Shown: positions 17,194 to 25,522 of the stretch, in pieces
How the letters are laid out: every line of letters begins with the position of its first letter
Position numbering within the stretch: the first letter of the stretch is position 1
Origin: Lachnospira rogosae
GTDB taxonomy: Bacteria > Bacillota > Clostridia > Lachnospirales > Lachnospiraceae
NCBI RefSeq assembly: GCF_040096455.1
Contig: NZ_JBBMER010000001.1
Coordinates: 62,001-126,000 of the forward strand
Direction: 5' to 3'
Length of the DNA stretch: 64,000 nucleotides
The notes under the pieces: model-generated
The model's input: the letters and a program-made list of their open reading frames with translations, nothing else
Told to the model about the DNA's origin: nothing
The model's database searches: none
Program-made: the position numbers and the translations under genes

Positions 17194-18432
17194 ATGGCAG
17201 TTATTAAAGCATTTGAGTGTATAAGACCTGATGAAAAGGTTGCAGACAGAGTGGCGGCACTTCCTTATGATGTATACAACAGAGAGGAAGCGTTAAAGGA
17301 AGTAGAACGTGAGCCATTGTCATTTCTTGCGATAGACAGGGCTGAGACACAGTTTGACAGCAGTGTAGATACATATGCAGACTGTGTGTATGACAAGGCA
17401 AGGGAGCTTTTGGATAGCAGAATTGCAGATGGTACATTTATTACTGATACAGATAAGGCGTATTATGTGTATGAGCTTACAATGAATGGCAGAACACAGA
17501 CAGGAATAGCTGCCTGTGCTTCCATAGATGATTATAATAACAATATTATTAAAAAGCACGAGAATACAAGGGCTGATAAGGAACAGGACAGAATTAACCA
17601 CGTTGACAGATGTTCTGCACAGACAGGACCTATATTCCTTGCTTACAGGGCTGATGAGGTTATAAGAAACGAAGTAGCCAAAGCCAAGGAAACAAAGCCG
17701 CTCTACAGTTTTACCTCACCAGACGGCATAAGACATCAGGTGTATAAGATTTCAAATGCACAGTCAGTAGAAAATATTGAGAAAGCATTTGCAGGAATAG
17801 ATGATATTTACATAGCAGATGGACATCATAGGGCGGCATCAGCAGTTAAGGTTGGTTTAAAGAGAAGGGAAGAACACCCTGATTATACAGGTGAGGAGGA
17901 ATTTAATTATTTCCTTTCAGTTCTTTTCCCAGATGAAGAACTTATGATAATGCCTTATAACAGAGTTGTAAAAGACCTTAATGGTTACAGTAAAGAAGAA
18001 TTTATTAAGAAGATAGAAGAAAAGTTTGAAATAGAAGAAAGTGCTGCAGCAGTAGAACCGGCTTATAAGGCGGAATTTGGAATGTATCTTGATGAGAAGT
18101 GGTATAAGCTTAAGGCTAAGAAGGATATATTATCAGATGATCCTGTAGATGGGCTTGATGTTGCAATACTTCAGAATAACCTGTTAGAGCCTGTACTTGG
18201 TATACATGACCCTAAGACGGACAAGAGAATTGATTTTGTTGGCGGAATAAGAGGACTTTTGGAGCTTGAGAAAAGATGTCATACTGATTGCGTGCTGGCA
18301 TTTTCAATGTATCCAACTTCCATAGCAGAGCTTTTTGCAGTAGCCGATGCGGGCAGGCTTATGCCACCAAAGTCTACATGGTTTGAGCCTAAGTTAAGAA
18401 GTGGATTGTTTATACATAAGATTGAAGAATAA
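17194..18432 (+). CDS. DUF1015 family protein
   Basis: A 412-residue soluble protein of the DUF1015 (COG4198) family, whose activity I do not know to be established. Family landmarks are the N-terminal IRPDEKVADRVAALPYDV, KHENTRADKEQDRINHVDR, and ADGHHRAASA (208-217). The last resembles the DGxHR-type loop of the ParB/sulfiredoxin fold, where some members are free-serine kinases. The family is often found beside serC-serA; here those genes lie upstream with the hydrogenase pair between. A role in serine or phosphoserine metabolism is therefore inference. The ATG follows TTGGAGGCAGT. Confidence 0.85.
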   Translation: MAVIKAFECIRPDEKVADRVAALPYDVYNREEALKEVEREPLSFLAIDRAETQFDSSVDTYADCVYDKARELLDSRIADGTFITDTDKAYYVYELTMNGRTQTGIAACASIDDYNNNIIKKHENTRADKEQDRINHVDRCSAQTGPIFLAYRADEVIRNEVAKAKETKPLYSFTSPDGIRHQVYKISNAQSVENIEKAFAGIDDIYIADGHHRAASAVKVGLKRREEHPDYTGEEEFNYFLSVLFPDEELMIMPYNRVVKDLNGYSKEEFIKKIEEKFEIEESAAAVEPAYKAEFGMYLDEKWYKLKAKKDILSDDPVDGLDVAILQNNLLEPVLGIHDPKTDKRIDFVGGIRGLLELEKRCHTDCVLAFSMYPTSIAELFAVADAGRLMPPKSTWFEPKLRSGLFIHKIEE

Positions 18433-18484
18433 GTATATGGTTCAAAATAGATGTAAAGAATATAGAATGGAAAAGAGGATTATT

Positions 18485-19333
18485 ATGTTACATAAAGTAT
18501 ACGATATTGAACTTCCATATGAGGAACTTGGGTTAAAGACACCGGATAAAAAAGCAACAATAACAACATATATTAAAGAAATGTACCCGGATTATCAGGA
18601 CCCATTTAACAGACCACTTGTTATAATATGTCCAGGTGGTGGATATGACCATCATTCACCAAGAGAAGGCGAGTCTATGGCTATTAAAATGCTGGATCTT
18701 GGGTATAATGCGGTAGTATTAAGATACAGCCTTGCACCATATGTATATCCGACACAGGTATATGAAGCGGCTTATACAGTTAAGTGGGTAAGGGATCACG
18801 CTAAGGAATGGGATGTTAATCCTGACAGAATTATACTTGCAGGCTTCTCAGCTGGAGGACATCTTGCGGCATGTCTTGGTACTATGTGGAGTGGTGATAT
18901 GGTTGCATCATTTGCAAAAAAATACCTGGGATGTGATAAGGAATATGTAAGACCGGATGGACTTCTTTTAGGTTATCCTGTAATAACAGCTGGGGAAAAT
19001 TCACATAGGGGTTCGTTTGTAAAGCTGCTTGGTGAAAACTATGATAAATATATAGATGATATATCATTAGAGAATAAGGTGTCTAAAGATACACCGGAAA
19101 GCTTTGTATGGCATACATTTGATGATAATTCTGTTCCATTAGAGAATTCACTTTTGTTTGTAGAAGCATTAAGAAAGAATAATGTTAAGTTTGAATATCA
19201 CGTATTTCCAGATGGCTGTCATGGATTGGGACTTGGAACTAAAGAAACTGCTACAAAGGGTGGCAAACATTATCAGCCGGAAGTATATGAATGGACTAAG
19301 TTGTTTGAACAGTGGATGAACCGTATGGCATAA
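18485..19333 (+). CDS. Alpha/beta hydrolase (acetyl-esterase-like)
   Basis: A 282-residue hydrolase without signal peptide, so cytoplasmic. CPGGGYDHHSPREGE supplies the oxyanion-hole region, GFSAGGH holds Ser122, and Asp213/214 (FDDNSVP) and His246 (DGCHGLGLG) complete the triad. This resembles intracellular acetyl-xylan or sugar-ester esterases of gut Firmicutes; the substrate is not determined. The ATG at 18485 is preceded by AAGAGGA. The longer in-frame start at 18401 would overlap the DUF1015 gene and has no ribosome site. It is followed 27 bp later by the branching-enzyme-like gene. Confidence 0.85.
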   Translation: MLHKVYDIELPYEELGLKTPDKKATITTYIKEMYPDYQDPFNRPLVIICPGGGYDHHSPREGESMAIKMLDLGYNAVVLRYSLAPYVYPTQVYEAAYTVKWVRDHAKEWDVNPDRIILAGFSAGGHLAACLGTMWSGDMVASFAKKYLGCDKEYVRPDGLLLGYPVITAGENSHRGSFVKLLGENYDKYIDDISLENKVSKDTPESFVWHTFDDNSVPLENSLLFVEALRKNNVKFEYHVFPDGCHGLGLGTKETATKGGKHYQPEVYEWTKLFEQWMNRMA

Positions 19334-19360
19334 GAAACAGCCATAGAAATGGAGAAGGGT

Positions 19361-21823
19361 ATGGATAATAAGTTATATAAGCTTATGGATTGGCCTGCGA
19401 TTGAAGAAATTGTGTATTCGGAAAGCAGTCAGCCTTGCAGTATATTAGGCGGCCACCTTGTAAAAGAGGGGTATCTTATACAGGTGTTCAGACCGGATGC
19501 TGTATCTGTAAGTGTATCAGTAAGTGAAAGAAAAAGAGCCATACAACTTGAAAAAGTTGATGATGCTGGATTTTTTGCGGCATTAATACCGATTAAGAAA
19601 AATGTTAAATATGTTCTTAATATTGAAGATAAGAATGGGCATATTACAAGATTACGTGACCCATATTCATTTGGCAGATTTGATAAGTCAGAAGTTATAT
19701 TTAACAAGTTCGCAGCAGGAACTGAATACAATGCATATAACCTTCTTGGTAATAAGGTGTGCGAAAAAGACGGCATTTCAGGTGTGCTTTTTAGAACATG
19801 GGCACCTAATGCGTTACGAGTAAGTGTTGTAGGCGAATTTAATAGCTGGGATGGAAGGATATACCAGATGGAGCGTATTACCGACAATGGTATATATGAA
19901 ATATTCATTCCACAACTTGAAGCTGGACAGGAATATATGTATGAGATAAAGTTCAAAGGTGCTAATACTGTATTAAAGCTTGATCCGTATGCCAGACAGA
20001 TTACACAGTACGCAGATGCACACTCTGTAACAGGTGAGCCACAGGCTGTACAAGATAATGTTAAATGGGTAAAGCAAAGAAAACAGATAAAGGGTGTTAA
20101 TAAGCCTTTGTCTATACTTGAGATTGCATATGATAATATTCCTGTGAATAAGGCTAAGGTTAATTATATGGATATAGCCAGATATATTACAGAGTATGTT
20201 AAAGATACAGGATATACTTATGTTCTTATAAAGGGCAGTGACAGTATTTTTGAAAAGACAGGTTATTGTTATGGTGCATCAGGTTATTATGCACCATCAT
20301 CACAGTATGGAACAGCTACAGATTTCAAGCATATGATTAAGGAACTTCATAATAACGGAATAGGTGTAATTATTGATTTTAATGTAGCTTATTTTGGCAT
20401 TGATATAAGAAGTATAGTTAATTATGATGGTGGTGACTGTTATGGTTATCTTAAGCCAAGGATAATTGAAAAGCCTCAGATGAATATAACAACATTTGCC
20501 TATGAGAAGGGCGAGGTAAGAAGCTTCCTTATATCAGCTATAGCTATGTGGCTTGATGAATATAATATAGACGGAATTAAGATTACAGACACAGCAACGA
20601 TGTTATATCTTGATTATGGCAAGAATCCTGGCGAATGGACGCCTAATATGTATGGCGGCAATGAAAATCTTGATGCCATAGAATTCATAAAGCAGATGAA
20701 TGAATATGTCCATAAGAGAAATGACGGCGTGATAACTATAGCAGATGAAAAGAGCTTGTGGTCAGACGTTACACGAAATAATGATAATGAGGACAGTCTT
20801 GGTTTTGATTATAAGTTAAATGATGGCTTTAATGAGGAATTCTTTGAGTTTGTAAAGCAGGATCCATTGTTTAGAAAGGGAATGTATAACAGGGTTACTT
20901 ATGAAATGTTATATCATTATAAGGAACATTTTATTACCAACCTTACTTACGAGGCATTAAAAGATGATACTTTATATGCAATGGTATCTGGCAATGACGA
21001 TAAGCAGAGACTTTCTGATATAAGGGCAGTATTAGGATATATATATACTTACCCAGGACCAGTATGTGTGTCTTATGGCAATGATACAGGTGCATTAGTG
21101 TCTGTAGATGATGATAAAATGCAGATTTTAAGCAGACTTGAAGAACCGGCGTATAAGCAGATGAAAGCATATATAAAGGCACTCAACACATTGTATACAA
21201 CAGATAATTCAATGTATGAGGCAGACAGCTCATCAGATGGTTTTGAGTGGGTTGATAATTATAATGCAGAATTAACAGTTTATTCATATGCAAGATATTC
21301 GTCAGATAATGATATGGACATAGTGGCAGTTAATTTCACTCCGGTTGAAAGAAAGGCTTATGAGTTAAATGTACCTAAGGCTGGAAAGTACAAGCTTGTA
21401 TTTAACAGTGACAATGAGGAATATGGCGGTGATGGCAAGGTGGAAGCTGTTGTTGTGAAGTCAGCGGTTGAAGCTGACAGCAATGATAGGTATAAGATGT
21501 TTGTTGATATACCAGCATCAGCAATGGTTGTATATAAGTATGAATCATATACTGATATTGAGATTAAAGAAATCCAGATTAAAAATGAAGCTAAGGCGGC
21601 TAAGGTTGAAGCAGAAAAAAGAGTTGATTTAGCAAGAGAACTTGCTGATAAGGCGGAAGAAGAGGCTGTGAGGGCGGCAAATGCTGAGAAGGAAGCCAAG
21701 GAAAGCTTAAGGCTTGCACAGAATGCAAGAAAGGAAGCTGAGAAGAAAGCTTTAGAAGCAGTTAAGGAAAGCGAAAGAATAGACGAGGAAATGAAGCTTA
21801 GGTTAAGTCAGCTTAAAAAATAA
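19361..21823 (+). CDS. Catalytically degenerate branching-enzyme-like protein with C-terminal coiled coil
   Basis: An 820-residue GlgB homologue: an N-terminal beta domain, a CBM48 module (about 135-225, FRTWAPNALRVSVVGEFNSW), a GH13 barrel, a C-terminal beta domain and a coiled coil (about 735-820, Ala/Glu/Lys-rich). Against E. coli GlgB the catalytic residues are gone. The nucleophile in RVDAV becomes Thr409 (KITDT). The acid Glu becomes Asp462 (IADEK). The third carboxylate in LSHDEV becomes Glu531 (LTYEAL). The region I His becomes Tyr344 (DFNVAYF). Fold landmarks such as YGGNENLDAIEF remain. It is probably a glycan-binding pseudoenzyme or scaffold. The ATG at 19361 is chosen because GGAG lies 6 nt upstream. 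Confidence 0.85.
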   Translation: MDNKLYKLMDWPAIEEIVYSESSQPCSILGGHLVKEGYLIQVFRPDAVSVSVSVSERKRAIQLEKVDDAGFFAALIPIKKNVKYVLNIEDKNGHITRLRDPYSFGRFDKSEVIFNKFAAGTEYNAYNLLGNKVCEKDGISGVLFRTWAPNALRVSVVGEFNSWDGRIYQMERITDNGIYEIFIPQLEAGQEYMYEIKFKGANTVLKLDPYARQITQYADAHSVTGEPQAVQDNVKWVKQRKQIKGVNKPLSILEIAYDNIPVNKAKVNYMDIARYITEYVKDTGYTYVLIKGSDSIFEKTGYCYGASGYYAPSSQYGTATDFKHMIKELHNNGIGVIIDFNVAYFGIDIRSIVNYDGGDCYGYLKPRIIEKPQMNITTFAYEKGEVRSFLISAIAMWLDEYNIDGIKITDTATMLYLDYGKNPGEWTPNMYGGNENLDAIEFIKQMNEYVHKRNDGVITIADEKSLWSDVTRNNDNEDSLGFDYKLNDGFNEEFFEFVKQDPLFRKGMYNRVTYEMLYHYKEHFITNLTYEALKDDTLYAMVSGNDDKQRLSDIRAVLGYIYTYPGPVCVSYGNDTGALVSVDDDKMQILSRLEEPAYKQMKAYIKALNTLYTTDNSMYEADSSSDGFEWVDNYNAELTVYSYARYSSDNDMDIVAVNFTPVERKAYELNVPKAGKYKLVFNSDNEEYGGDGKVEAVVVKSAVEADSNDRYKMFVDIPASAMVVYKYESYTDIEIKEIQIKNEAKAAKVEAEKRVDLARELADKAEEEAVRAANAEKEAKESLRLAQNARKEAEKKALEAVKESERIDEEMKLRLSQLKK

Positions 21824-21936
21824 ACTGGAACATATGGGGACAGGACAGACATATAATCCTGACATTGGAAATTAAAAAACTGGATAGTATGAGAACCAGC
21901 AATATTATAAAGGAAGGAGAAAGTATATTAGTAAAT

Positions 21937-21987
21937 ATGAAAGATAAGGTGTTTACGATATACGCATATGTGTTATGGAGCAGATAA
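21937..21987 (+). CDS. Possible 16-codon leader ORF overlapping mscS
   Basis: ATG at 21937 opens a 16-residue reading frame (MKDKVFTIYAYVLWSR) whose TAA lies inside the mscS coding region, overlapping its ATG by 13 nt. The only good ribosome site nearby (AAGGAAGGAG, 21910-21919) is 17 nt from this ATG and even further from mscS, which has none of its own. Translational coupling is plausible but unproven. Confidence 0.3.
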   Translation: MKDKVFTIYAYVLWSR

Positions 21988-22784
21988 CAAGTATAGTTGA
22001 ACAGATTACACACTGGGGACTTACTGGAATATGGAAGATTTTATTCGCTATTATCATATGGTTTGTTGGTAAGAAAGTAATAGCACTTTGTATGAAATTC
22101 TTAAAGAAAGTATTTGATAAAGGAAGCTTAGACCCAGGTGTTGTTAATTTTACAATGTCAATAATAAGATTTGCACTTTATTCAGTGCTTATACTTATGG
22201 TTATTGATGAACTTGGAATACAGACAACTTCACTTGTAACTGTATTTGGTTCAGCGGCTCTTGCAATAGGTATGTCATTACAGGGTTCGCTTTCTAACTT
22301 TGCAGGCGGAGTGCTTATACTTATATTTAAGCCATTTAAGGTTGGTGACTATATAGTAGTTGGTAATCTTGAGGGAACTGTTAGAACTATAGAGCTTCTT
22401 TACACTAAGCTCACAACAGTTGATAACAAGGTGGTAATGCTTCCTAATGGTGCATTATCTAATTCTAATATTGTAAATGTGGGGGCTGAAGATAACAGAC
22501 GTCTTGATATCGAGATGTCTATAGGTTACTCATCTGATTTAAAGCTTGCCAAGAATATATTAAGTGATATTCTTGCGGCTGATAATTCAATCCTTAAGGA
22601 TAAGGAAGTGAAGGTTATAGTAAAGAGCCTTGATGAAAGCTGTGTGACACTTGAGACAAGAGCGTGGGTAAAGACAGAAGATTACTGGGATACAAGATTT
22701 GCACTTCTTGAAGAATACAAGTCGGAATTTGATAAGAACGGCATAGAAATTCCATTTAACCAGATGGACGTACATATTGTATAA
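21975..22784 (+). CDS. Small-conductance mechanosensitive channel, MscS family
   Basis: A 269-residue membrane channel that releases solutes on hypo-osmotic shock. Three hydrophobic segments are seen (about 17-37, 58-80, 85-115). The third is the Gly/Ala-rich pore helix region (FGSAALAIGMSLQGSLSNFAGG), followed by the beta domain (FKVGDYIVVGNLEGTV, VMLPNGALSNSNIVN) and a cytosolic alpha/beta domain. Length is typical of the minimal MscS core. An in-frame stop 30 nt upstream fixes ATG 21975 as the first usable start, yet no Shine-Dalgarno precedes it. A short overlapping ORF may couple its translation. Confidence 0.93.
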   Translation: MEQITSIVEQITHWGLTGIWKILFAIIIWFVGKKVIALCMKFLKKVFDKGSLDPGVVNFTMSIIRFALYSVLILMVIDELGIQTTSLVTVFGSAALAIGMSLQGSLSNFAGGVLILIFKPFKVGDYIVVGNLEGTVRTIELLYTKLTTVDNKVVMLPNGALSNSNIVNVGAEDNRRLDIEMSIGYSSDLKLAKNILSDILAADNSILKDKEVKVIVKSLDESCVTLETRAWVKTEDYWDTRFALLEEYKSEFDKNGIEIPFNQMDVHIV

Positions 22785-22816
22785 ATATTGTTGTATAAAT
22801 ATTGTGTGATAATATA

Positions 22817-22845
22817 TTGTTATATGAATATATGTGTGCTATAAT
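22817..22845 (+). promoter_or_regulatory. Sigma-A promoter upstream of the HD-domain gene
   Basis: TTGTTA (22817-22822), a 17-bp spacer and TATAAT (22840-22845) form a good promoter in the gap after mscS. The transcript would start about 110 nt before the HD-domain gene. Confidence 0.7.
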
Positions 22846-22865
22846 GTTGCCGGATGGGATGAAAG

Positions 22866-22910
22866 GTTCATATAGACTAACTTGAATTTCCTGTTCATAT
22901 AAAGTAACTT
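22866..22910. repeat. Paired 18-nt direct repeats downstream of the HD-gene promoter
   Basis: GTTCATATA-GAC-TAACTT (from 22866) and GTTCATATA-AAG-TAACTT (from 22893) agree at 15 of 18 positions with a 27-nt period. They lie in the expected 5' UTR and could be a repressor-binding pair or a small duplication. Confidence 0.5.
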
Positions 22911-22961
22911 ATTGTATGTGGGATATTAATATGATATGAAGCTTAATGGCTGAGTATCAGA

Positions 22962-23438
22962 ATGGAGAATGAATTGAAGTTATCAGAAGAAAGACAGCAG
23001 CTTTTTAATTTTGTGCTTTCTGAATTAGAGCAGGAAGGCAATCTTGCACACGAGAAGAATGCTATACAGCACGGTTTAACAACAGTATATGAGCATAGTG
23101 TAGGTGTGGCAGGAGCAAGTCTTAAGCTTGCAGAATTCTTTCATTTAAAGGTGAATGAGAAAGCACTTATAAGAGGAGCACTTCTACACGATTATTTCTT
23201 ATATGACTGGCACATAAAGAGAAAGGGACATCATTTCCACGGCTTTACACATCCTGCAACAGCACTAAGGAATGCAGAGAAGGAATATAATCTTGGCGAT
23301 ATAGAAAGAAATATAATCTCAAGACATATGTTTCCTCTTACGATAGTTCCACCTATGTGCAGGGAAGCCTGGCTTGTATGCCTTGCTGACAAGTATTGTG
23401 CAGTTAAGGAAACCTTCGCACCAGCGGTAGGTTACTAG
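22962..23438 (+). CDS. HD-domain phosphohydrolase
   Basis: A 158-residue single-domain protein. The metal-dependent HD signature is complete: an early His (YEHSVGVAG), the HD pair in GALLHDYFLYDWH, two His in HHFHGFTHPA, the downstream RHMFPL, and a late Asp in CLADKYCA. Such proteins hydrolyse phosphate esters of nucleotides or small molecules; the substrate is not predictable here. It has its own promoter and is followed by a strong terminator, so it is monocistronic. Confidence 0.88.
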   Translation: MENELKLSEERQQLFNFVLSELEQEGNLAHEKNAIQHGLTTVYEHSVGVAGASLKLAEFFHLKVNEKALIRGALLHDYFLYDWHIKRKGHHFHGFTHPATALRNAEKEYNLGDIERNIISRHMFPLTIVPPMCREAWLVCLADKYCAVKETFAPAVGY

Positions 23439-23508
23439 AATGTATATATTAATTGGCAGAATAGACCAGTTAGTGAGCAGTTGAATTAAGATTAATACTT
23501 ATAAATAC

Positions 23509-23553
23509 TCCGGCAGTATGTTGCGTTTAAGCAGTGTACTGCCGGATTTTTTT
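23509..23553 (+). terminator. Rho-independent terminator after the HD-domain gene
   Basis: TCCGGCAGTA (23509-23518) pairs perfectly with TACTGCCGGA (23537-23546) and is followed by seven T residues. Confidence 0.95.
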
Positions 23554-23695
23554 GTTCCTTTATATAGTTGTATGGATATATTTAGAAGACAGAGTGATTT
23601 CATATAGTCATAAAGAATTAAGTCGTTGGGATATTAAGATTGCGAATGCCAGAATACACAGCAATATCACATTTTTTACTTATTTTTTACATCAT

Positions 23696-23724
23696 TTGGT
23701 CACAATTTCCAAGTAATATACAAT
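23696..23724 (+). promoter_or_regulatory. Candidate promoter for the VTC-DUF4956 operon
   Basis: TTGGTC (23696-23701), a 17-bp spacer and TACAAT (23719-23724). Just downstream TTCACA (23727) can pair with TGTGAA (23744). The remainder of 23554-23799 is AT-rich and shows no other gene apart from a short leader ORF at 23772. Confidence 0.5.
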
Positions 23725-23771
23725 TGTTCACAGGAAAACGCGTTGTGAAGTAACTTGCAGAGGATATTAAG

Positions 23772-23810
23772 ATGTGCAGGAAAGATTGGAGACCAGTGTA
23801 TGGCAATTGA
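23772..23810 (+). CDS. Possible 12-codon leader ORF overlapping the VTC gene
   Basis: ATG at 23772 follows a strong GAGGA site with 7-nt spacing and reads MCRKDWRPVYGN before TGA at 23808. It overlaps the VTC ATG (23800) by 11 nt in another frame. It may couple or gate translation of the VTC gene. It is too short for homology and could be chance. Confidence 0.4.
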   Translation: MCRKDWRPVYGN

Positions 23811-24633
23811 AGTATTTAACAGATATGAGAAAAAATATATACTTGATGAACACACTTTCAGAAGGCTGCTTGAACGAATAAATGATTATATGGAGCCGGA
23901 TAAATATAATCTTAATGGACAATTTTATAGTATATGTAACATTTATTATGATACTGATGACAACAGGCTTATAAGAAGTTCAATTGAGAAGCCTGTATAC
24001 AAGGAGAAACTCAGAATGAGAAGCTATGGTACTCCTTGTGGAGAAGACAGGGTATTTCTTGAGATTAAGAAGAAATATAATGGCATTGTTAATAAACGCA
24101 GAACATCAATTGTACTAAAAGACGCATATAAGTATATGGAAAGTGATGTGTATCCTGAGAGTGACACACAATGTATTAACACACAGGTGCTTAAAGAGAT
24201 TGATTATTTTAAGAAAATGTATACATTAAAGCCAAAGGTATATCTTTCATATGACAGGTATGCTTATTTTGAAAAAAATGATGGTGATTTCAGAGTCACA
24301 TTTGATACTAATATAACAACAAGGAGAGGCGATGTAAGGCTTGAGAGCGGAAGCTATGGCAATAAGCTTATTCCTGACAGATTGTATCTTATGGAGATTA
24401 AAATAAGCGGTGCAGTACCGATGTGGTTTACAAGATGTCTTTCGGATCTGCATATATATCCTGTTTCATTCTCTAAATATGGAACAGAATATAAAAGATA
24501 TGTGCTTGAAGGTTATGATAAAGATACAGAGGAATTGAGTAACCAGATAGCACCTAATGAATATGCAAAGGAATACGGTAATGTATATGGCTGTCAGTAT
24601 GGACAGTATGGAAAAAGTGCAATATGTATCTAA
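23800..24633 (+). CDS. VTC-domain protein (polyphosphate polymerase-like)
   Basis: A 278-residue protein spanning the VTC core, the tunnel fold that in yeast Vtc4 makes polyphosphate from ATP. Charged tunnel motifs are visible: RYEKKYIL at the start, EKLRMRSYG, FLEIKKKYNGIVNKRR, and MEIKISGAVPMWFTR with FSKYGTEYKRY at the end. The ATG at 23800 has GGAG 8 nt upstream and begins exactly at the family start; a longer TTG start adds an unlike segment. It is followed 32 bp later by a DUF4956 membrane protein, a recurrent bacterial pair. Polyphosphate synthesis is inferred from the family. Confidence 0.88.
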   Translation: MAIEVFNRYEKKYILDEHTFRRLLERINDYMEPDKYNLNGQFYSICNIYYDTDDNRLIRSSIEKPVYKEKLRMRSYGTPCGEDRVFLEIKKKYNGIVNKRRTSIVLKDAYKYMESDVYPESDTQCINTQVLKEIDYFKKMYTLKPKVYLSYDRYAYFEKNDGDFRVTFDTNITTRRGDVRLESGSYGNKLIPDRLYLMEIKISGAVPMWFTRCLSDLHIYPVSFSKYGTEYKRYVLEGYDKDTEELSNQIAPNEYAKEYGNVYGCQYGQYGKSAICI

Positions 24634-24665
24634 TAATAAAAGTATAAATTAAAAGGAGCAATATT

Positions 24666-25358
24666 ATGTTTGAATCAATATTTACATCAACAGCGGATAA
24701 TTCAATAAATATCAGCCAGGCGGCAATATCTTTAGGTGCATCAATCGTAATCGGAGTTATTATTGCAATTGTATATATGTACATCAGCAAAAAAGAAGGT
24801 TACCAGAAGAATTTTATAATTGGTCTTTTAATGCTTCCAGCGGTTGTATCAGTCGTTATTCTTCTTGTGGGAAGCAATGTTGCAAGAGCATTTTCGATGG
24901 CAGGAGCATTTGCACTTGTAAGATTCAGAAGTGCACCGGGAAGTGCTAAGGATATTTCAATTGTGTTCTTTACAATGGCAGCAGGTCTTGCTTGTGGTCT
25001 TGGATATGTAACATTTGCAGCAGCATTTACAGCAGTTATGCTTTTGCTTTTAATACTTATATCAGCATTAGGTTTTGTAGATAGGAATGAAGGACGTAAG
25101 CAGCTTAAAATTGTTATTCCAGAAAGCCTTAACTATAATTCGGTATTTGATGATCTGTTTGATAAATACACGTCTGAGAACAGATTAAATAAAGTTAAGA
25201 CAACTAATATGGGCACAATGTATGAGCTTACATATGAAATCAGATTAAAAAATGATGATGCAGAAAAAGATTTCATTGACGAATTAAGGGTAAGAAATGG
25301 AAATCTTAATATATCAGTAGGAATTATGCCAGAAAACAGCGTATCGGCATTGAATTAA
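24666..25358 (+). CDS. DUF4956 membrane protein
   Basis: A 230-residue protein with four hydrophobic segments in its first 140 residues (about 20-40, 50-68, 98-112, 115-135). A conserved loop VARAFSMAGAFALVRFRSAPGSAKD follows the second segment (stated in part here: residues near 72-96). A cytosolic C-terminal alpha/beta domain ends the protein. DUF4956 has no established activity. Its constant pairing with VTC-domain genes suggests it moves or anchors polyphosphate. The ATG follows AAAAGGAG, and a terminator follows the gene. Confidence 0.88.
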   Translation: MFESIFTSTADNSINISQAAISLGASIVIGVIIAIVYMYISKKEGYQKNFIIGLLMLPAVVSVVILLVGSNVARAFSMAGAFALVRFRSAPGSAKDISIVFFTMAAGLACGLGYVTFAAAFTAVMLLLLILISALGFVDRNEGRKQLKIVIPESLNYNSVFDDLFDKYTSENRLNKVKTTNMGTMYELTYEIRLKNDDAEKDFIDELRVRNGNLNISVGIMPENSVSALN

Positions 25359-25403
25359 ATGTTGACATATTAAGTGGAAGATTATATAGTATAGCAAATT
25401 AAA

Positions 25404-25453
25404 CACCATTTGATGAATGATAGTATTATGTTATTCATCAGATGGTGGTTTTT
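25404..25453 (+). terminator. Rho-independent terminator after the DUF4956 gene
   Basis: A 15-bp stem (25404-25418 with 25433-25447, one G-T wobble) with a 14-nt loop, then GGTTTTT. It supports starting ireB downstream of this point. Confidence 0.9.
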
Positions 25454-25522
25454 GATTTTTCTCTTGTTTTATTTGATGATATGTTATATTATAATAAGGT
25501 ATACGAAAGGGACGTGGTAGAT

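Noticed and set aside
23534..23716. 60-residue plus-strand ORF
   Set aside because: It starts inside a strong terminator, has no ribosome site and resembles no protein.
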